Assembly (NCBI RefSeq): GCF_013337765.1 | Contig: NZ_VBSB01000008.1 | Span: 62,001-126,000, forward strand | Direction: 5' to 3' | DNA from: Mycolicibacterium sphagni | GTDB lineage: Bacteria > Actinomycetota > Actinomycetes > Mycobacteriales > Mycobacteriaceae | DNA length: 64,000 nucleotides | In this document: piece by piece, positions 1 to 8,308 of the stretch | Numbering within the stretch: position 1 is the stretch's first letter | Layout: every line of letters starts with the position of its first letter | Translations under genes and position numbers: made by a program | The notes under the pieces: generated by a model | Databases searched by the model: none | What the model was told of the DNA's origin: nothing | The model's input: only the letters and a program-made list of their open reading frames with translations

Positions 1-446
1 TCACCGATGCGCTGCTCACCGCGTCTCGACTTCTCGTTGCCATGTCAGCGCGTTCCATCGCGGAGGTCGACGAAACCATCACGATCCCCCAGTTCCGCAC
101 GCTGGTGATCTTGTCGACGCGTACGCCGGTGAATCTCGCCACGTTGGCCGGCCTGTTGGACGTCGCCCCGTCCACCACAGGCCGAATGGTTGACAGACTC
201 GTCACCGCTGGCTTGATCGATCGCCAACCCCATCCTGAGTCACGCCGCGAACTTGTCGTCGAGCTGACCCCTCGCGGGCACGAAGTCGTACGAGCCGTCA
301 CAGCGCATCGCCGCGACGAGATCGCCCAAGTGGTAGGGAAAATGCCGCCACGTGAACGGCATGGTCTGGTTCGCGCGCTGACCGCATTCACCGATGCCGG
401 CGGCGAAACGGCCGTGCTCGCCGGCGTCGACGACCACGCGTTCTGA
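1..446 (+). CDS. MarR-family transcriptional regulator, 5' end outside window
   Basis: Winged-helix DNA-binding regulator of the MarR type. The frame is open from the first bases of the window (codons from base 3 read TDALLTASRLLVA, typical of MarR helix 1), so the ATG at 42 is internal and the true start lies upstream. The visible part holds the helix-turn-helix (LATLAGLLDVAPSTTGRMVD) and the wing (QPHPESRRELVVELTPRG), ending in a short C-terminal dimerisation helix. Ligand and targets cannot be inferred. The next gene is on the opposite strand and converges on it. Confidence 0.85.
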   Translation, partial: TDALLTASRLLVAMSARSIAEVDETITIPQFRTLVILSTRTPVNLATLAGLLDVAPSTTGRMVDRLVTAGLIDRQPHPESRRELVVELTPRGHEVVRAVTAHRRDEIAQVVGKMPPRERHGLVRALTAFTDAGGETAVLAGVDDHAF

Positions 447-488
447 CTCCCGAGCGCTGCACCGCCCGCTCTCGATGCGATGACATCG

Positions 489-1196
489 TCAAAGGTGTCG
501 GATACCCATGACCAGGAACACCGCGGCGGCCGTCCACATGATGAGGGTCAGCATCAACCGGTGGTGGATTTTCACCCACGCGTTGACCCGATCGACAAAC
601 GCACGGGTGGCTTCCGGCGCCACCCAGAGGCAGGCAAGCGGGATCAGCGCGGCCGCGAATTCGCCCAGATTGAAGACGATCAAGGCAGCCAGGCGCGGTC
701 CAGCTGCCGCGTCCGCGGCGAAGATCGCCGCCATCGTCGCTAGGTAGTGTGCGCCTGGCGACGCGGTACAGAGCGCCAACGTGACCGGCAGCCACACCGA
801 GTCACCTCGCAGCGTGTTCTGAATTCGATCAGGCAGGCGAGCGAACAACGGCACCTGCGCGAGTCCGTCGATGTCGCTCGCCTCGGATGCGGGTTCCGGC
901 GACTTGCCGAACGCGGACAGCAGCCAGCCGCTCAGCGCGGCGATCAAGCCGATGGTGAAGAGGAGTCCTGCGACAACGATTTCCACCTGCCCGGGGATCG
1001 TGCGCTGCGTTCCCAACAGCGCTCGACCGCCGGCCAGAACGGCCTCGCCGATAACGATATTCAGCGTGAAACCCACCACGAAGTAGACGGCAAGCGGCCT
1101 CGCCGGGCTCGGTCGCGACAGCAGGAACGCGCCCACGCCGACCCGCAAAGGATCGATCGTCCCCACTAATCCCATCAGCAGAACGGTGCTCCACAC
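489..1196 (-). CDS. GAP/SAP-family multi-pass membrane protein
   Basis: 235-residue membrane protein with about six hydrophobic segments. It resembles the GAP (SAP, sulfolipid-1-addressing protein) family, which in mycobacteria is associated with export of cell-wall glycolipids. The N-terminus (MWSTVLLMGLVGTIDPLRVG) and the LLSRPSPARPLAVYF segment are characteristic. The GTG start at 1196 is favoured because AGGAGGTGAG lies a few bases upstream, a near-perfect ribosome binding site. No glycopeptidolipid or sulfolipid biosynthesis gene is adjacent, so the cargo is unknown. It lies downstream of the hydrogenase operon in the same orientation, separated by about 250 bp. Confidence 0.7.
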   Translation of the reverse strand: MWSTVLLMGLVGTIDPLRVGVGAFLLSRPSPARPLAVYFVVGFTLNIVIGEAVLAGGRALLGTQRTIPGQVEIVVAGLLFTIGLIAALSGWLLSAFGKSPEPASEASDIDGLAQVPLFARLPDRIQNTLRGDSVWLPVTLALCTASPGAHYLATMAAIFAADAAAGPRLAALIVFNLGEFAAALIPLACLWVAPEATRAFVDRVNAWVKIHHRLMLTLIMWTAAAVFLVMGIRHL

Positions 1197-1451
1197 GGGT
1201 TACTCACCTCCTGCCGTAGCGTGTTATGCCCGAGTCGTACGAGAAGGTTACGGGCGGTCATGCGCTCAAGTGAGTGCGGCTCGCTCGACATCGAGCAGCT
1301 GGGCGCTTCGGCGCGCACCAGACGCCACTGTGAGCTGATTCGGACTTGAGCTCTGCGAAGTTCGTCGGGGCGTTGCGCAGCGACAGTTATGCCGTGCTAT
1401 CGAAGAGGCCGCGACTCCCCCAACTGCGAAGTCACTGAGACCCGACCCTCA
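1197..1451. other. Intergenic spacer between hoxW and the GAP gene
   Basis: About 255 bp with no convincing gene. The proximal part carries the strong Shine-Dalgarno of the GAP-family gene. A loose DosR-like sequence near 1339-1360 (TTCGGACTTGAGCTCTGCGA) keeps the outer TTC/CGA but not the GTCCC core. I do not call it a site. Confidence 0.4.
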
Positions 1452-1967
1452 TTACACCGCCTCGGTGGGGTGAGCTGCATTGTGCACCAGCGCTTCTGTT
1501 AGAAACTCGACGGAACGAACAAGATTGGCGAGTGCCAATCGGGTTATGCCTTCTCTCAGTTCCCATTGGTAACCCCGAATTGCTAGTACATAACTGTCCG
1601 GGACTTGGTCGAAGCATTGCCGGGTGGTCGCCAGAATCGACGACACGGACATGGCGTGCGAGGTGAAGCTGAGATCCAGTTTCGCCTCGGGGCGGCTCAC
1701 CGCGAATGAATCCACCAGCGGATCCTTGGTCGCATCCACGAACAGCACGCGCTGATAACGGCTGATCAAATCGGCGTCTTCCAGGTTGAGCTGGTAGGTG
1801 CGGCGCAGGTGCGCGCGCGTGCGGAGATCACCGCATTCCAGTCGGTCGATGAAGGCCCAACCCAAACCGTCATCCTCGCGCCCGGAGTTGCCGATGCCGT
1901 AGATCAGAGTCGCTGGATTGTCGAACAGTCCGGGTGTATTCGGTTGGAGCTCAGCGGGTGCGTTCAT
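1452..1967 (-). CDS. hoxW: NiFe-hydrogenase maturation endopeptidase (HoxW/HycI-like)
   Basis: 171 residues. Members of this family cleave the C-terminal extension of the hydrogenase large subunit after nickel insertion. The N-terminal IYGIGNSGREDDGLG (about residues 22-36) is the family signature with the acidic metal ligand. VLFVDATKDP supplies the second acidic ligand and FTSHAMS the histidine found in proteases of this type. Length is normal (about 150-200). Its start overlaps the end of the large-subunit gene by 17 bp, which implies translational coupling and points to HoxH as the substrate. It is the last gene of the hox operon. Confidence 0.88.
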   Translation of the reverse strand: MNAPAELQPNTPGLFDNPATLIYGIGNSGREDDGLGWAFIDRLECGDLRTRAHLRRTYQLNLEDADLISRYQRVLFVDATKDPLVDSFAVSRPEAKLDLSFTSHAMSVSSILATTRQCFDQVPDSYVLAIRGYQWELREGITRLALANLVRSVEFLTEALVHNAAHPTEAV

Positions 1968-3417
1968 CGAGCACCCTGCCTTCGGCGTCGACGACGGAGA
2001 CCGTCAACGGCATCTGTCCCAATGCGTGGGTGGCGCAGCTCAAGCAGGGGTCGTAGGCGCGGATACCCACCTCGATCGCGTTCATCATGCCCTCGGTGAT
2101 CTCGGCCTTGCCGCCGAGGTAATCCTCGGCCACGCTGCGCACCGTGCGATTGAGGACGTGATTGTTCTGCGTTGTCGCCACGATGAGATTGGCGAACGTT
2201 ACATTGCCCCCACGATCGGCGCGGTAATGGTGCACGAGGCTACCCCGGGGTGCTTCCACCACGCCGACACCCTCCCCCGTCCACGCGTCTGCACCAGGGA
2301 CCACGACAAGCTCATCCTTCGTGACGTCGGGATCGTTGAGTAGGTCGCGAACCACCTCAGCGGCGTGGATGATTTCGATGGTGCGTGCCCAGTTGGTGTG
2401 CAACGTCATGTTGTTGGCGCGTCCCGCGGTGTAGGCGTGGAAGCGCTCCAGGGCTTCCGCGGCGATCGGGGTCGACAGCGATTGGGTGACGTTAAGCCGA
2501 GCCAGCGGCCCCACCCGCACCGAGCCCTCCTCACGGCCGAGATCGGTCAGGTACGGGAATTTCATGTAGCTCCACTTTTCCACCCCCTCGGAGAAGTGCG
2601 AGAGGTAGTCGCGGTAGTCGAATTCACGCACAACCGCTTTGTTGTTGTCGACCACCCGCAGGCGGCCGTCGTAGTAGTCGACGTCGCCGTCGTCGTCCAC
2701 CAAACACATGTTGAGCGCTGGGACATTGGCGAAACGGTCCACCACGTCGCGGTGTTCATCGTGGAAGTCGTAGAACATCTGCAAACCCAACTGGGCATCT
2801 GCGATGACGTCGTCGACGCAAGGCAAGCCGTCCTCGCCTTTCAGGAAGCGGTTCACCTGGGCTGTGGTGAGGCTCTTGTTCACCCCACCCGGGATCGACG
2901 AGATGCCGTGCATCCGCTTTCCGAAGACAGCCTCGATGATCTCCTGTCCCCACTTACGCAGCCGGACAACGCGTTTGACCAGAGCGGGATTGGCTTCGAT
3001 GAGACCGATGAAGTTGCGTTGCTCGGGCGCGGCGTCGATACCGAAGAGCATCTCCGGCACGACCAAATAGAAGTATGCAGTGACGTGCGACTGCAACATT
3101 TGTGCGTAATGGCCCAAACGCCGCATCTTCACCGCTGTCGGGGTCAGTCGAGTCCCGGAGGCTGGGCCGACGCCGATCATATCGTCGAGAGCCTTGGCCC
3201 CAGCGAGGTGGTGGCTGACGAAGCAGATCCCGCAGATCCGCTGCATGAGAACCGGTGCCTCCCAGTACGGGTGGCCTTGGATGAACCTTTCGTAGCCGCG
3301 GAACTCCACCACGTGCAGCTTGGCATCGGTGACGTTGTGGTCGTCATCGAGTTCTACGACCACTTTTCCGTGTCCCTCGATGCGGGTGATCGGATCAATG
3401 ATGACGGTGCGTGCCAT
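1951..3417 (-). CDS. hoxH: NAD-linked NiFe hydrogenase large (catalytic) subunit HoxH
   Basis: 488-residue large subunit that holds the NiFe(CN)2CO active site of a cytoplasmic NAD-reducing (group 3d type) hydrogenase. The N-terminal nickel motif RICGICFVSHH gives Cys62 and Cys65. The C-terminal motif DPCLSCATH gives Cys458 and Cys461. About 24 residues follow the conserved His464, the peptide the partner protease is expected to remove. The ATG at 3417 is chosen because MARTVIIDPITRIEGHG matches the canonical start of this family; the frame is open upstream to 3531 but that part has no family resemblance. It lies 17 bp after hoxY and overlaps hoxW. Confidence 0.95.
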   Translation of the reverse strand: MARTVIIDPITRIEGHGKVVVELDDDHNVTDAKLHVVEFRGYERFIQGHPYWEAPVLMQRICGICFVSHHLAGAKALDDMIGVGPASGTRLTPTAVKMRRLGHYAQMLQSHVTAYFYLVVPEMLFGIDAAPEQRNFIGLIEANPALVKRVVRLRKWGQEIIEAVFGKRMHGISSIPGGVNKSLTTAQVNRFLKGEDGLPCVDDVIADAQLGLQMFYDFHDEHRDVVDRFANVPALNMCLVDDDGDVDYYDGRLRVVDNNKAVVREFDYRDYLSHFSEGVEKWSYMKFPYLTDLGREEGSVRVGPLARLNVTQSLSTPIAAEALERFHAYTAGRANNMTLHTNWARTIEIIHAAEVVRDLLNDPDVTKDELVVVPGADAWTGEGVGVVEAPRGSLVHHYRADRGGNVTFANLIVATTQNNHVLNRTVRSVAEDYLGGKAEITEGMMNAIEVGIRAYDPCLSCATHALGQMPLTVSVVDAEGRVLDERTR

Positions 3418-3434
3418 GGTGGCCGTTTCCTCGA

Positions 3435-4064
3435 TCAGTCGAAGTGGTTGAGAGACTTGGGCAGATTGACCGGGCGCCCGTTGACCAGGTCGTCGAGGAC
3501 GTCGAGTATCGCGTCTGCTGTCGGCGGGCACCCGGGGATGAAGTAGTCCATGTGCACCACCTCGTGGCAGGGATGAACGCGGTTGGTGAGAATCGGAATT
3601 CTGCGGTCAAAGGGCACAACCGGAGCAGCACCCGGCGGCGCCGTGGGCGAGTTGGGGTACGCCTCAGCCAGACAGTCGGCAAGCCCGACGCTGTTTCGCA
3701 GCGAGGGCACTCCACCCCAGATGGCGCACGCGCCAACGGAGATCAGAATGTCGCAGTTCTCCCGGAAGTGCCGCAACGTCTCGATGTTCTCTTCGTTGGC
3801 AACGCCGCCTTCGATGAACCCGATGGCACATCGTTCGGGAATCCGCTTGATGTCGGTAAATGACGATCGCAGTATGGTGATCTTGTCGAGCAGGTCGATC
3901 ATGCGTTCGTCGATATCGAGCAGTGACAAGTTGCATCCCCAACAGCCGCAGAGGCTGATCATCGACACTTTGATCTTGCCGGCGCGTGCCGCTGCCACCG
4001 CCGGATCCAGTGGGGTGGCTGGAAGTTCGTGAGAGGCAACCTCGTTGGACTCGGATGTTGTCAT
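3435..4064 (-). CDS. hoxY: NiFe hydrogenase small subunit HoxY
   Basis: 209-residue small subunit that carries the iron-sulfur cluster proximal to the NiFe site and hands electrons to the HoxFU diaphorase. Likely cluster ligands are Cys41 and Cys44 in CGCWGC, Cys113 in VGACAIWGG and Cys179 in IPGCPP; Cys166 is also nearby. There is no signal peptide and no large C-terminal FeS domain, as expected for a short cytoplasmic group 3d small subunit. Its ATG overlaps the hoxU stop (ATGA, 4061-4064), indicating translational coupling. Confidence 0.93.
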   Translation of the reverse strand: MTTSESNEVASHELPATPLDPAVAAARAGKIKVSMISLCGCWGCNLSLLDIDERMIDLLDKITILRSSFTDIKRIPERCAIGFIEGGVANEENIETLRHFRENCDILISVGACAIWGGVPSLRNSVGLADCLAEAYPNSPTAPPGAAPVVPFDRRIPILTNRVHPCHEVVHMDYFIPGCPPTADAILDVLDDLVNGRPVNLPKSLNHFD

Positions 4065-4774
4065 GTGACCTGCCTCTTCGATGGTTCGAGTGCGCGATCC
4101 CTCACAGATTCGACGTCGTAGCGCCGCTCGCCGATCGGTTCGTCATAGCCGACCCCTTTCTTCAGGATCGTGCCGACAGGACAGATATCGACCGCTTCGC
4201 GGACCTGCTCAGGTGGCATCTTGTTGGCGAGCTCCGCGTCGATCTCGATGCGAGCATTCGCCCCACGCCCACTGATGCTGAAGATCTTCTTCCCCGTCGC
4301 TCGGTCGCGGATGAACTCCACGCAGCGCTGACAGAAGATGCAGCGATCCCGTTCCAGCCAAATCGTGTCCGACGCATGGTCGGCGACCCGCGTGGGGAAC
4401 TGGTATGGGAAGGGTGACACCACCATGTCCACCTCGTAGCCCACAGCCTGCAACGTGCATCGGCCGGATTTCTCGCAGCTTGGGCAGTTGTGGGTACCTT
4501 CCGAGAACAGCATCTCCACAAGGGCTTTGCGCGCCGCAGTCGTCTCCGGGTCGCTGACTTCCACCCGCATTCCGTCGACGACTGTGACAGCGCAGGCGGC
4601 GGTGATGCGGCCGTTGACCTTGACCGAACAAACCCGGCACGTGCCCAATGCGGGGTGTTCAGGTAGGTAGCACAGGGCCGGGATGTACACCCCTGCCTCG
4701 GCAGCCACGTCGACCAGTGTCCTGCCCTCCTCGGTGGTGAACGCTTTGCCGTCGATCTCGATCTGGATGCTCAC
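4061..4774 (-). CDS. hoxU: Hydrogenase diaphorase iron-sulfur subunit HoxU
   Basis: 237 residues, similar to the N-terminus of NuoG, carrying electrons between HoxF and HoxY. A plant-ferredoxin-like 2Fe-2S domain has Cys35, Cys46, Cys49 and Cys61. The next motif, HNCPSCEKSGRC (His95, Cys97, Cys100, Cys106), is the unusual His/Cys 4Fe-4S site of NuoG-type proteins. A third group, Cys145, Cys148, Cys151 and Cys198 (CIFCQRC and DICPVG), fits another 4Fe-4S cluster. Length matches HoxU (about 235). It overlaps hoxF by four bases at its start and hoxY at its end. Confidence 0.93.
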   Translation of the reverse strand: MSIQIEIDGKAFTTEEGRTLVDVAAEAGVYIPALCYLPEHPALGTCRVCSVKVNGRITAACAVTVVDGMRVEVSDPETTAARKALVEMLFSEGTHNCPSCEKSGRCTLQAVGYEVDMVVSPFPYQFPTRVADHASDTIWLERDRCIFCQRCVEFIRDRATGKKIFSISGRGANARIEIDAELANKMPPEQVREAVDICPVGTILKKGVGYDEPIGERRYDVESVRDRALEPSKRQVT

Positions 4775-6555
4775 AGCGGCTCCTGCGGGGCGAGTTGGGC
4801 GACGGCCTTGGCGTAGCCGGAGAGCTCCGCCGCGGTATCGAACGACGGCAGCAGACCGCCGTTGCTTTCACGAAGCCGAGTCGTATAGATCTCCGGGAAC
4901 TTCTTCATGGTGGTCAGGATGGGATTCGGGGACGTGGCGCCCAGTCCACATCGGCTGGTCTGAGCCACGATGCCGCCCCAGACGATCATGTCGTCGAGGT
5001 CGGAGCTGGCTGCGGCCCCGTCGGCCACCAGGCCGATCTTCTGACGCAGCATCACGTTGCCGGCTCGGCAGGGCACGCAGATTCCGCACGACTCGTCGAC
5101 GAAAAACTGCATGAAGTCCTTGACGATGTCGATCAAGTCGCGGTCGCGGTTGAACACCATGAAGGAGCCGTTGCAGGACAGATCGTCGTAGGCGAGTCGA
5201 CGTTCGCCGTCGGCAGCCACCGAAAGCATCTCACCGGAGGGGCCGCTGATCTGGACAGCTCGGGCATCCTCGGCGCCGACCCGCTCGAGCACTTCGCGCA
5301 GCGTGATCCCCCACGGCACCTCGTATATCCCAGGAGCAGTGCAGTCACCCGCCACGCTCAGCAGGCGGGTCCCGGTCGACCCAGGCACCCCCATCGCCGC
5401 GAACCACTCGGCGCCGTCCTGAAGGATTCGGCATGCTGCGGCAAATGTCTCGACATTGTTGACCACAGTGGGCTTACCGAGGAAACCGTGCTCGACCGGA
5501 AACGGAGGCTTGAGTCTGGGTGTCCCCCGCTTGCCCTCGCAGGATTCGATCAGCGCCGATTCGTCACCGCAGATGTATGCACCGGCACCCAACTGGATGC
5601 GGATGTCGAACCAGTGCCCAAGCACGCCGGCTTCGCGCAATTCGCGCAACTGCTCAGCCAAATAGTCTCGCAGGTAGGCATATTCGGCTCGCAAGTAGAG
5701 GATACCGTGCGCCGCACCAACGGCGTGGGCCGCAATCGCCATGCCGGCGAAGACCAGCTTGGGAGAGCGGGTCAGCAGGACCCGGTCCTTGAAGGTGCCC
5801 GGTTCACCCTCGTCAGCATTGCAGATGACGTACTTCTCATCACCGTCCGTTGCGCGACACGTCATCCACTTGGTCGCAGTGGGAAACCCGGCTCCGCCGC
5901 GCCCTCGCAAGCCGGATTCGGCAACCGTGGCGATCACGTCTTCGGGAGTCGTTGCGCAGCAGCGCTGTATCAACGCCGCATAATCGGTGTCTCCACAGAA
6001 GAAGACCGGCCCCGCGGTGTGGCATGTGGGGTGAGTCAGCATTTCCGCATACGCCGCATCGTGGTGCCGCAGGGCACCCGGGTTGGCGATCTGCTCGGGG
6101 CGCAGACCGTTCTTCAGGCCCTCAACGATTTCCGCGATCGACGCTGGTGTGAGGTCGGTGAATACGACGTCATCGATGAGCATAGCGGGTTCACGGTCGC
6201 TCATGCCGATGCAGGCCGTTTCGAACAATCCGAACTCCGCCGAACCCGGCCCGCCGAACTGTGTTCCCGTTTCGCTTTCCAACGCGTCATATACCTGCTG
6301 GTAGCCGTTCATCTTCGCGATGACGGTGTTGCTCAGATAGATGCGGTGGCGGCCCGACGGCGTGGTGTGGAAGAAGTGATAGAAGGTCGCGGTCTCCAGA
6401 ACGTCGTCAACGGTCAATCCGAGCCAATCGGCGATCGCGGCCGCGGTATCGGCAGAAATATGACCTGCGGTACGTTGCGCCGTCCACAAGATGTCGATGA
6501 GTTCGGTGCGCTCGCGGCTATGGCCATCGAGAATCATCGCGATGTCTGGAACCAT
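4771..6555 (-). CDS. hoxF: Hydrogenase NAD(H)-binding flavoprotein subunit HoxF (NuoE-NuoF fusion)
   Basis: 594 residues, first gene of the operon. An N-terminal NuoE-like domain (about 1-160) is fused to a NuoF-like domain that binds FMN and NAD(H): GLRGRGGAGFP (about 215-225), CNADEGEPGTFKD (about 245-257), a later GAGAYICGDESAL segment, and 4Fe-4S ligands Cys490, Cys493, Cys496 and Cys536. The fusion is the arrangement of Ralstonia/Rhodococcus-type soluble NAD-reducing hydrogenases, unlike the separate HoxE of cyanobacteria. In the NuoE-like part only Cys115 remains where four cysteines would ligate a 2Fe-2S cluster, so that cluster is probably absent. Confidence 0.94.
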   Translation of the reverse strand: MVPDIAMILDGHSRERTELIDILWTAQRTAGHISADTAAAIADWLGLTVDDVLETATFYHFFHTTPSGRHRIYLSNTVIAKMNGYQQVYDALESETGTQFGGPGSAEFGLFETACIGMSDREPAMLIDDVVFTDLTPASIAEIVEGLKNGLRPEQIANPGALRHHDAAYAEMLTHPTCHTAGPVFFCGDTDYAALIQRCCATTPEDVIATVAESGLRGRGGAGFPTATKWMTCRATDGDEKYVICNADEGEPGTFKDRVLLTRSPKLVFAGMAIAAHAVGAAHGILYLRAEYAYLRDYLAEQLRELREAGVLGHWFDIRIQLGAGAYICGDESALIESCEGKRGTPRLKPPFPVEHGFLGKPTVVNNVETFAAACRILQDGAEWFAAMGVPGSTGTRLLSVAGDCTAPGIYEVPWGITLREVLERVGAEDARAVQISGPSGEMLSVAADGERRLAYDDLSCNGSFMVFNRDRDLIDIVKDFMQFFVDESCGICVPCRAGNVMLRQKIGLVADGAAASSDLDDMIVWGGIVAQTSRCGLGATSPNPILTTMKKFPEIYTTRLRESNGGLLPSFDTAAELSGYAKAVAQLAPQEPL

Positions 6556-6761
6556 AAGTCATGCACCACCCTGTCGTACGCGGAGATGGATTCTGTTCCA
6601 GGGATATTCGGCAACCCGGCGTCGTTGTACACCAGACGTACCTACACCGTCATCGGGCTGCCGTCGCCTCAGCCCGCCGAACGCGGGTGTAGATAAGCGC
6701 TCATGAACCTCCTGAGCAGTAACCGGCAACCCGCGAGGATGGGCTGTTCATGCGGGTAGAT

Positions 6762-6781
6762 GGAACGACGCTAGTCCCGCG
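6762..6781. promoter_or_regulatory. Weak DosR-like half-site upstream of hoxF
   Basis: The stretch ends in CTAGTCCCG, matching the right half of the DosR consensus TTSGGGACTWWAGTCCCSAA (about 11 of 20 positions overall, with GAC kept in the left half). It sits about 210 bp upstream of hoxF, farther than typical, and just before the hypA remnant. It could drive either or be chance. Confidence 0.25.
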
Positions 6782-6963
6782 CCGGTACGACCGCAATCAG
6801 AACGTCGGAGGAACACATACGCGAGGCCGAATTGGAGCTCGAACGTGTAGCCGCGGAGATCGACTGCCGAAGCTGCGGTGAACATTCCGAGATCACCTCG
6901 AGATGGGCGGTGCGCTGTCCGCACTGCGAGAGTTCCAATACGGTCACGTCGTTGGCAGTTGTC
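6775..6963 (+). pseudogene. hypA-like remnant (hydrogenase nickel-insertion protein, zinc-finger half)
   Basis: The plus-strand frame reads EAELELERVAAEIDCRSCG, then a second pair CPHC in RWAVRCPHCESSNTV, a close match in order and spacing to the C-terminal zinc-binding half of HypA (ELEIE..PAE..C..CG...CP.CGS). The N-terminal nickel-binding half that begins MHE is absent: the frame is closed by TAG at 6772 and no such sequence occurs between 6560 and 6770. Downstream the frame runs antisense into the phosphofructokinase gene. The best reading is a 5'-deleted hypA relic. Family identity is by eye only. Confidence 0.5.
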
Positions 6964-6975
6964 CGACGTAGGGGG

Positions 6976-8112
6976 TTATTGTCCGATCGCGCTGCGGCTG
7001 GGCATTTCATCGCCGAAGTTGATGCCCATATCGCGGGCGGTCGCCAACGAATCGCAATCCAGTGGGACGGTCTTTTGGCGGCTGATGGCGTCAGCCAGCG
7101 GCACGTAGTCCACGGTCGGCGGATTCAGCGCCACCATGACACCGCGATGTCCCTCATCGAGTGCCCGCACAGCCGCGGCGCCGAAGCGTAAGCCAAGCAA
7201 TCGGTCGAACGAAGTCGGTGACCCGCCCCGCAGCAGATGCCCCAGCACTACGGTGCGCGCCTCGCGCCCGGTCATGTGCTCAAGCTGGGCGGCGACTTTA
7301 GCGCCGACTCCGCCGAGGCGTTCCGCCTGCCCGACTGCCTTGCCTACGATCGATAGATCTCCCCCAGCCGGTCGCGCACCCTCGGCGACACAGATAATCG
7401 AAAACTTCGCACCGTGCCGCTCGCGGTGAGCGACCAACGCCGCCACCGGCTCTAGGTCGAACGGGATCTCTGGAATCAGGATGGCATGTGCGCCCGACGC
7501 CATACCGGCGTGCAGCGCAATCCACCCGGCGTAGCGGCCCATCACCTCCACCACGATGATGCGCCCGTGCGATGTCGCGGTCGAGAACAGCCGGTCGATG
7601 CATTCCGAGGCGAAGTCGACGGCTGTGTCGAAACCGAATGTCGAGGTGGTCTTCTCCAGATCGTTGTCGATCGTCTTGGGCACTCCGACCAGCGGCAGCC
7701 CCGCCTCATGTAAGTGACGGCCGATCGTCAACGATCCGTCCCCGCCGACCGTAATCAACGCATCAATGCGGTGCTCGTCGAACCGGTTGAGCAGCTCGCG
7801 GGTCCGGTCCACCTCCAACCAGGTGCCATCGCTCTGCTGCACCGGAAAGGCAATTGGATTGCCGCGATTGGTGGTGCCCAGGATCGTCCCGCCCTGATGC
7901 AGGATGCCGCGAACTCTTTCACGCGTGAGCGCGATGAGCCCGCCGTCGGGATACTCGCCGGGAAAAAGCAGTCCATTGAAGCCGTCGCGGATACCGACAA
8001 CATCCCATCCGCGATTACGCGCTGCCAAGGTGGCCGAGCGGATGACGGCGTTGAGCCCCGGCGCGTCACCACCGCCGGTACTGATCGCGATGCGCTTGAT
8101 AGCAGATTCCAC
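6976..8112 (-). CDS. pfkA: 6-phosphofructokinase (PfkA family)
   Basis: Phosphorylates fructose 6-phosphate in glycolysis. About 378 residues if translation starts at the GTG at 8112, just before AIKRIAISTGGGDAPGLN, the family's N-terminal nucleotide loop; a GTG at 8121 is also possible. Motifs include GGDGSLTIG (123-131), PKTIDND (145-151) and GRYAGW. The Gly in GGDG is typical of ATP-dependent enzymes, whereas Lys in PKTIDND is the residue of PPi-type enzymes, so the phosphoryl donor needs testing. It lies between the hydrogenase operon and the stress-related genes. A weak GGGAC-containing element (8131-8150) lies just upstream. Confidence 0.88.
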   Translation of the reverse strand: MESAIKRIAISTGGGDAPGLNAVIRSATLAARNRGWDVVGIRDGFNGLLFPGEYPDGGLIALTRERVRGILHQGGTILGTTNRGNPIAFPVQQSDGTWLEVDRTRELLNRFDEHRIDALITVGGDGSLTIGRHLHEAGLPLVGVPKTIDNDLEKTTSTFGFDTAVDFASECIDRLFSTATSHGRIIVVEVMGRYAGWIALHAGMASGAHAILIPEIPFDLEPVAALVAHRERHGAKFSIICVAEGARPAGGDLSIVGKAVGQAERLGGVGAKVAAQLEHMTGREARTVVLGHLLRGGSPTSFDRLLGLRFGAAAVRALDEGHRGVMVALNPPTVDYVPLADAISRQKTVPLDCDSLATARDMGINFGDEMPSRSAIGQ

Positions 8113-8308
8113 AACGCGCACCCTATGCAATGGGACATCGGGCGGCAGGGCGAACGGCTTCTGAGCTTGGCGGCCAGTACCAGGCCGGCCGTATCGCGGT
8201 GGCGACCATGCTTTTCTCATTGACGGCGTGAATGATTGGGCTACTAGCGGGTTGCCGCAGCATGGTGTGAATCCGACCGCCGGCCTGCGGTACGCCGCCC
8301 ATCAGTCG

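Noticed and set aside
1339..1360. Possible DosR box near hoxW/GAP spacer
   Set aside because: Outer bases fit but the GTCCC core is missing.
2365..3546. 393-residue plus-strand open frame opposite hoxH
   Set aside because: Same reason: antisense to a gene with clear NiFe motifs.
4795..6696. 633-residue plus-strand open frame opposite hoxF
   Set aside because: Antisense shadow of a well-identified GC-rich gene; its translation has no domain.
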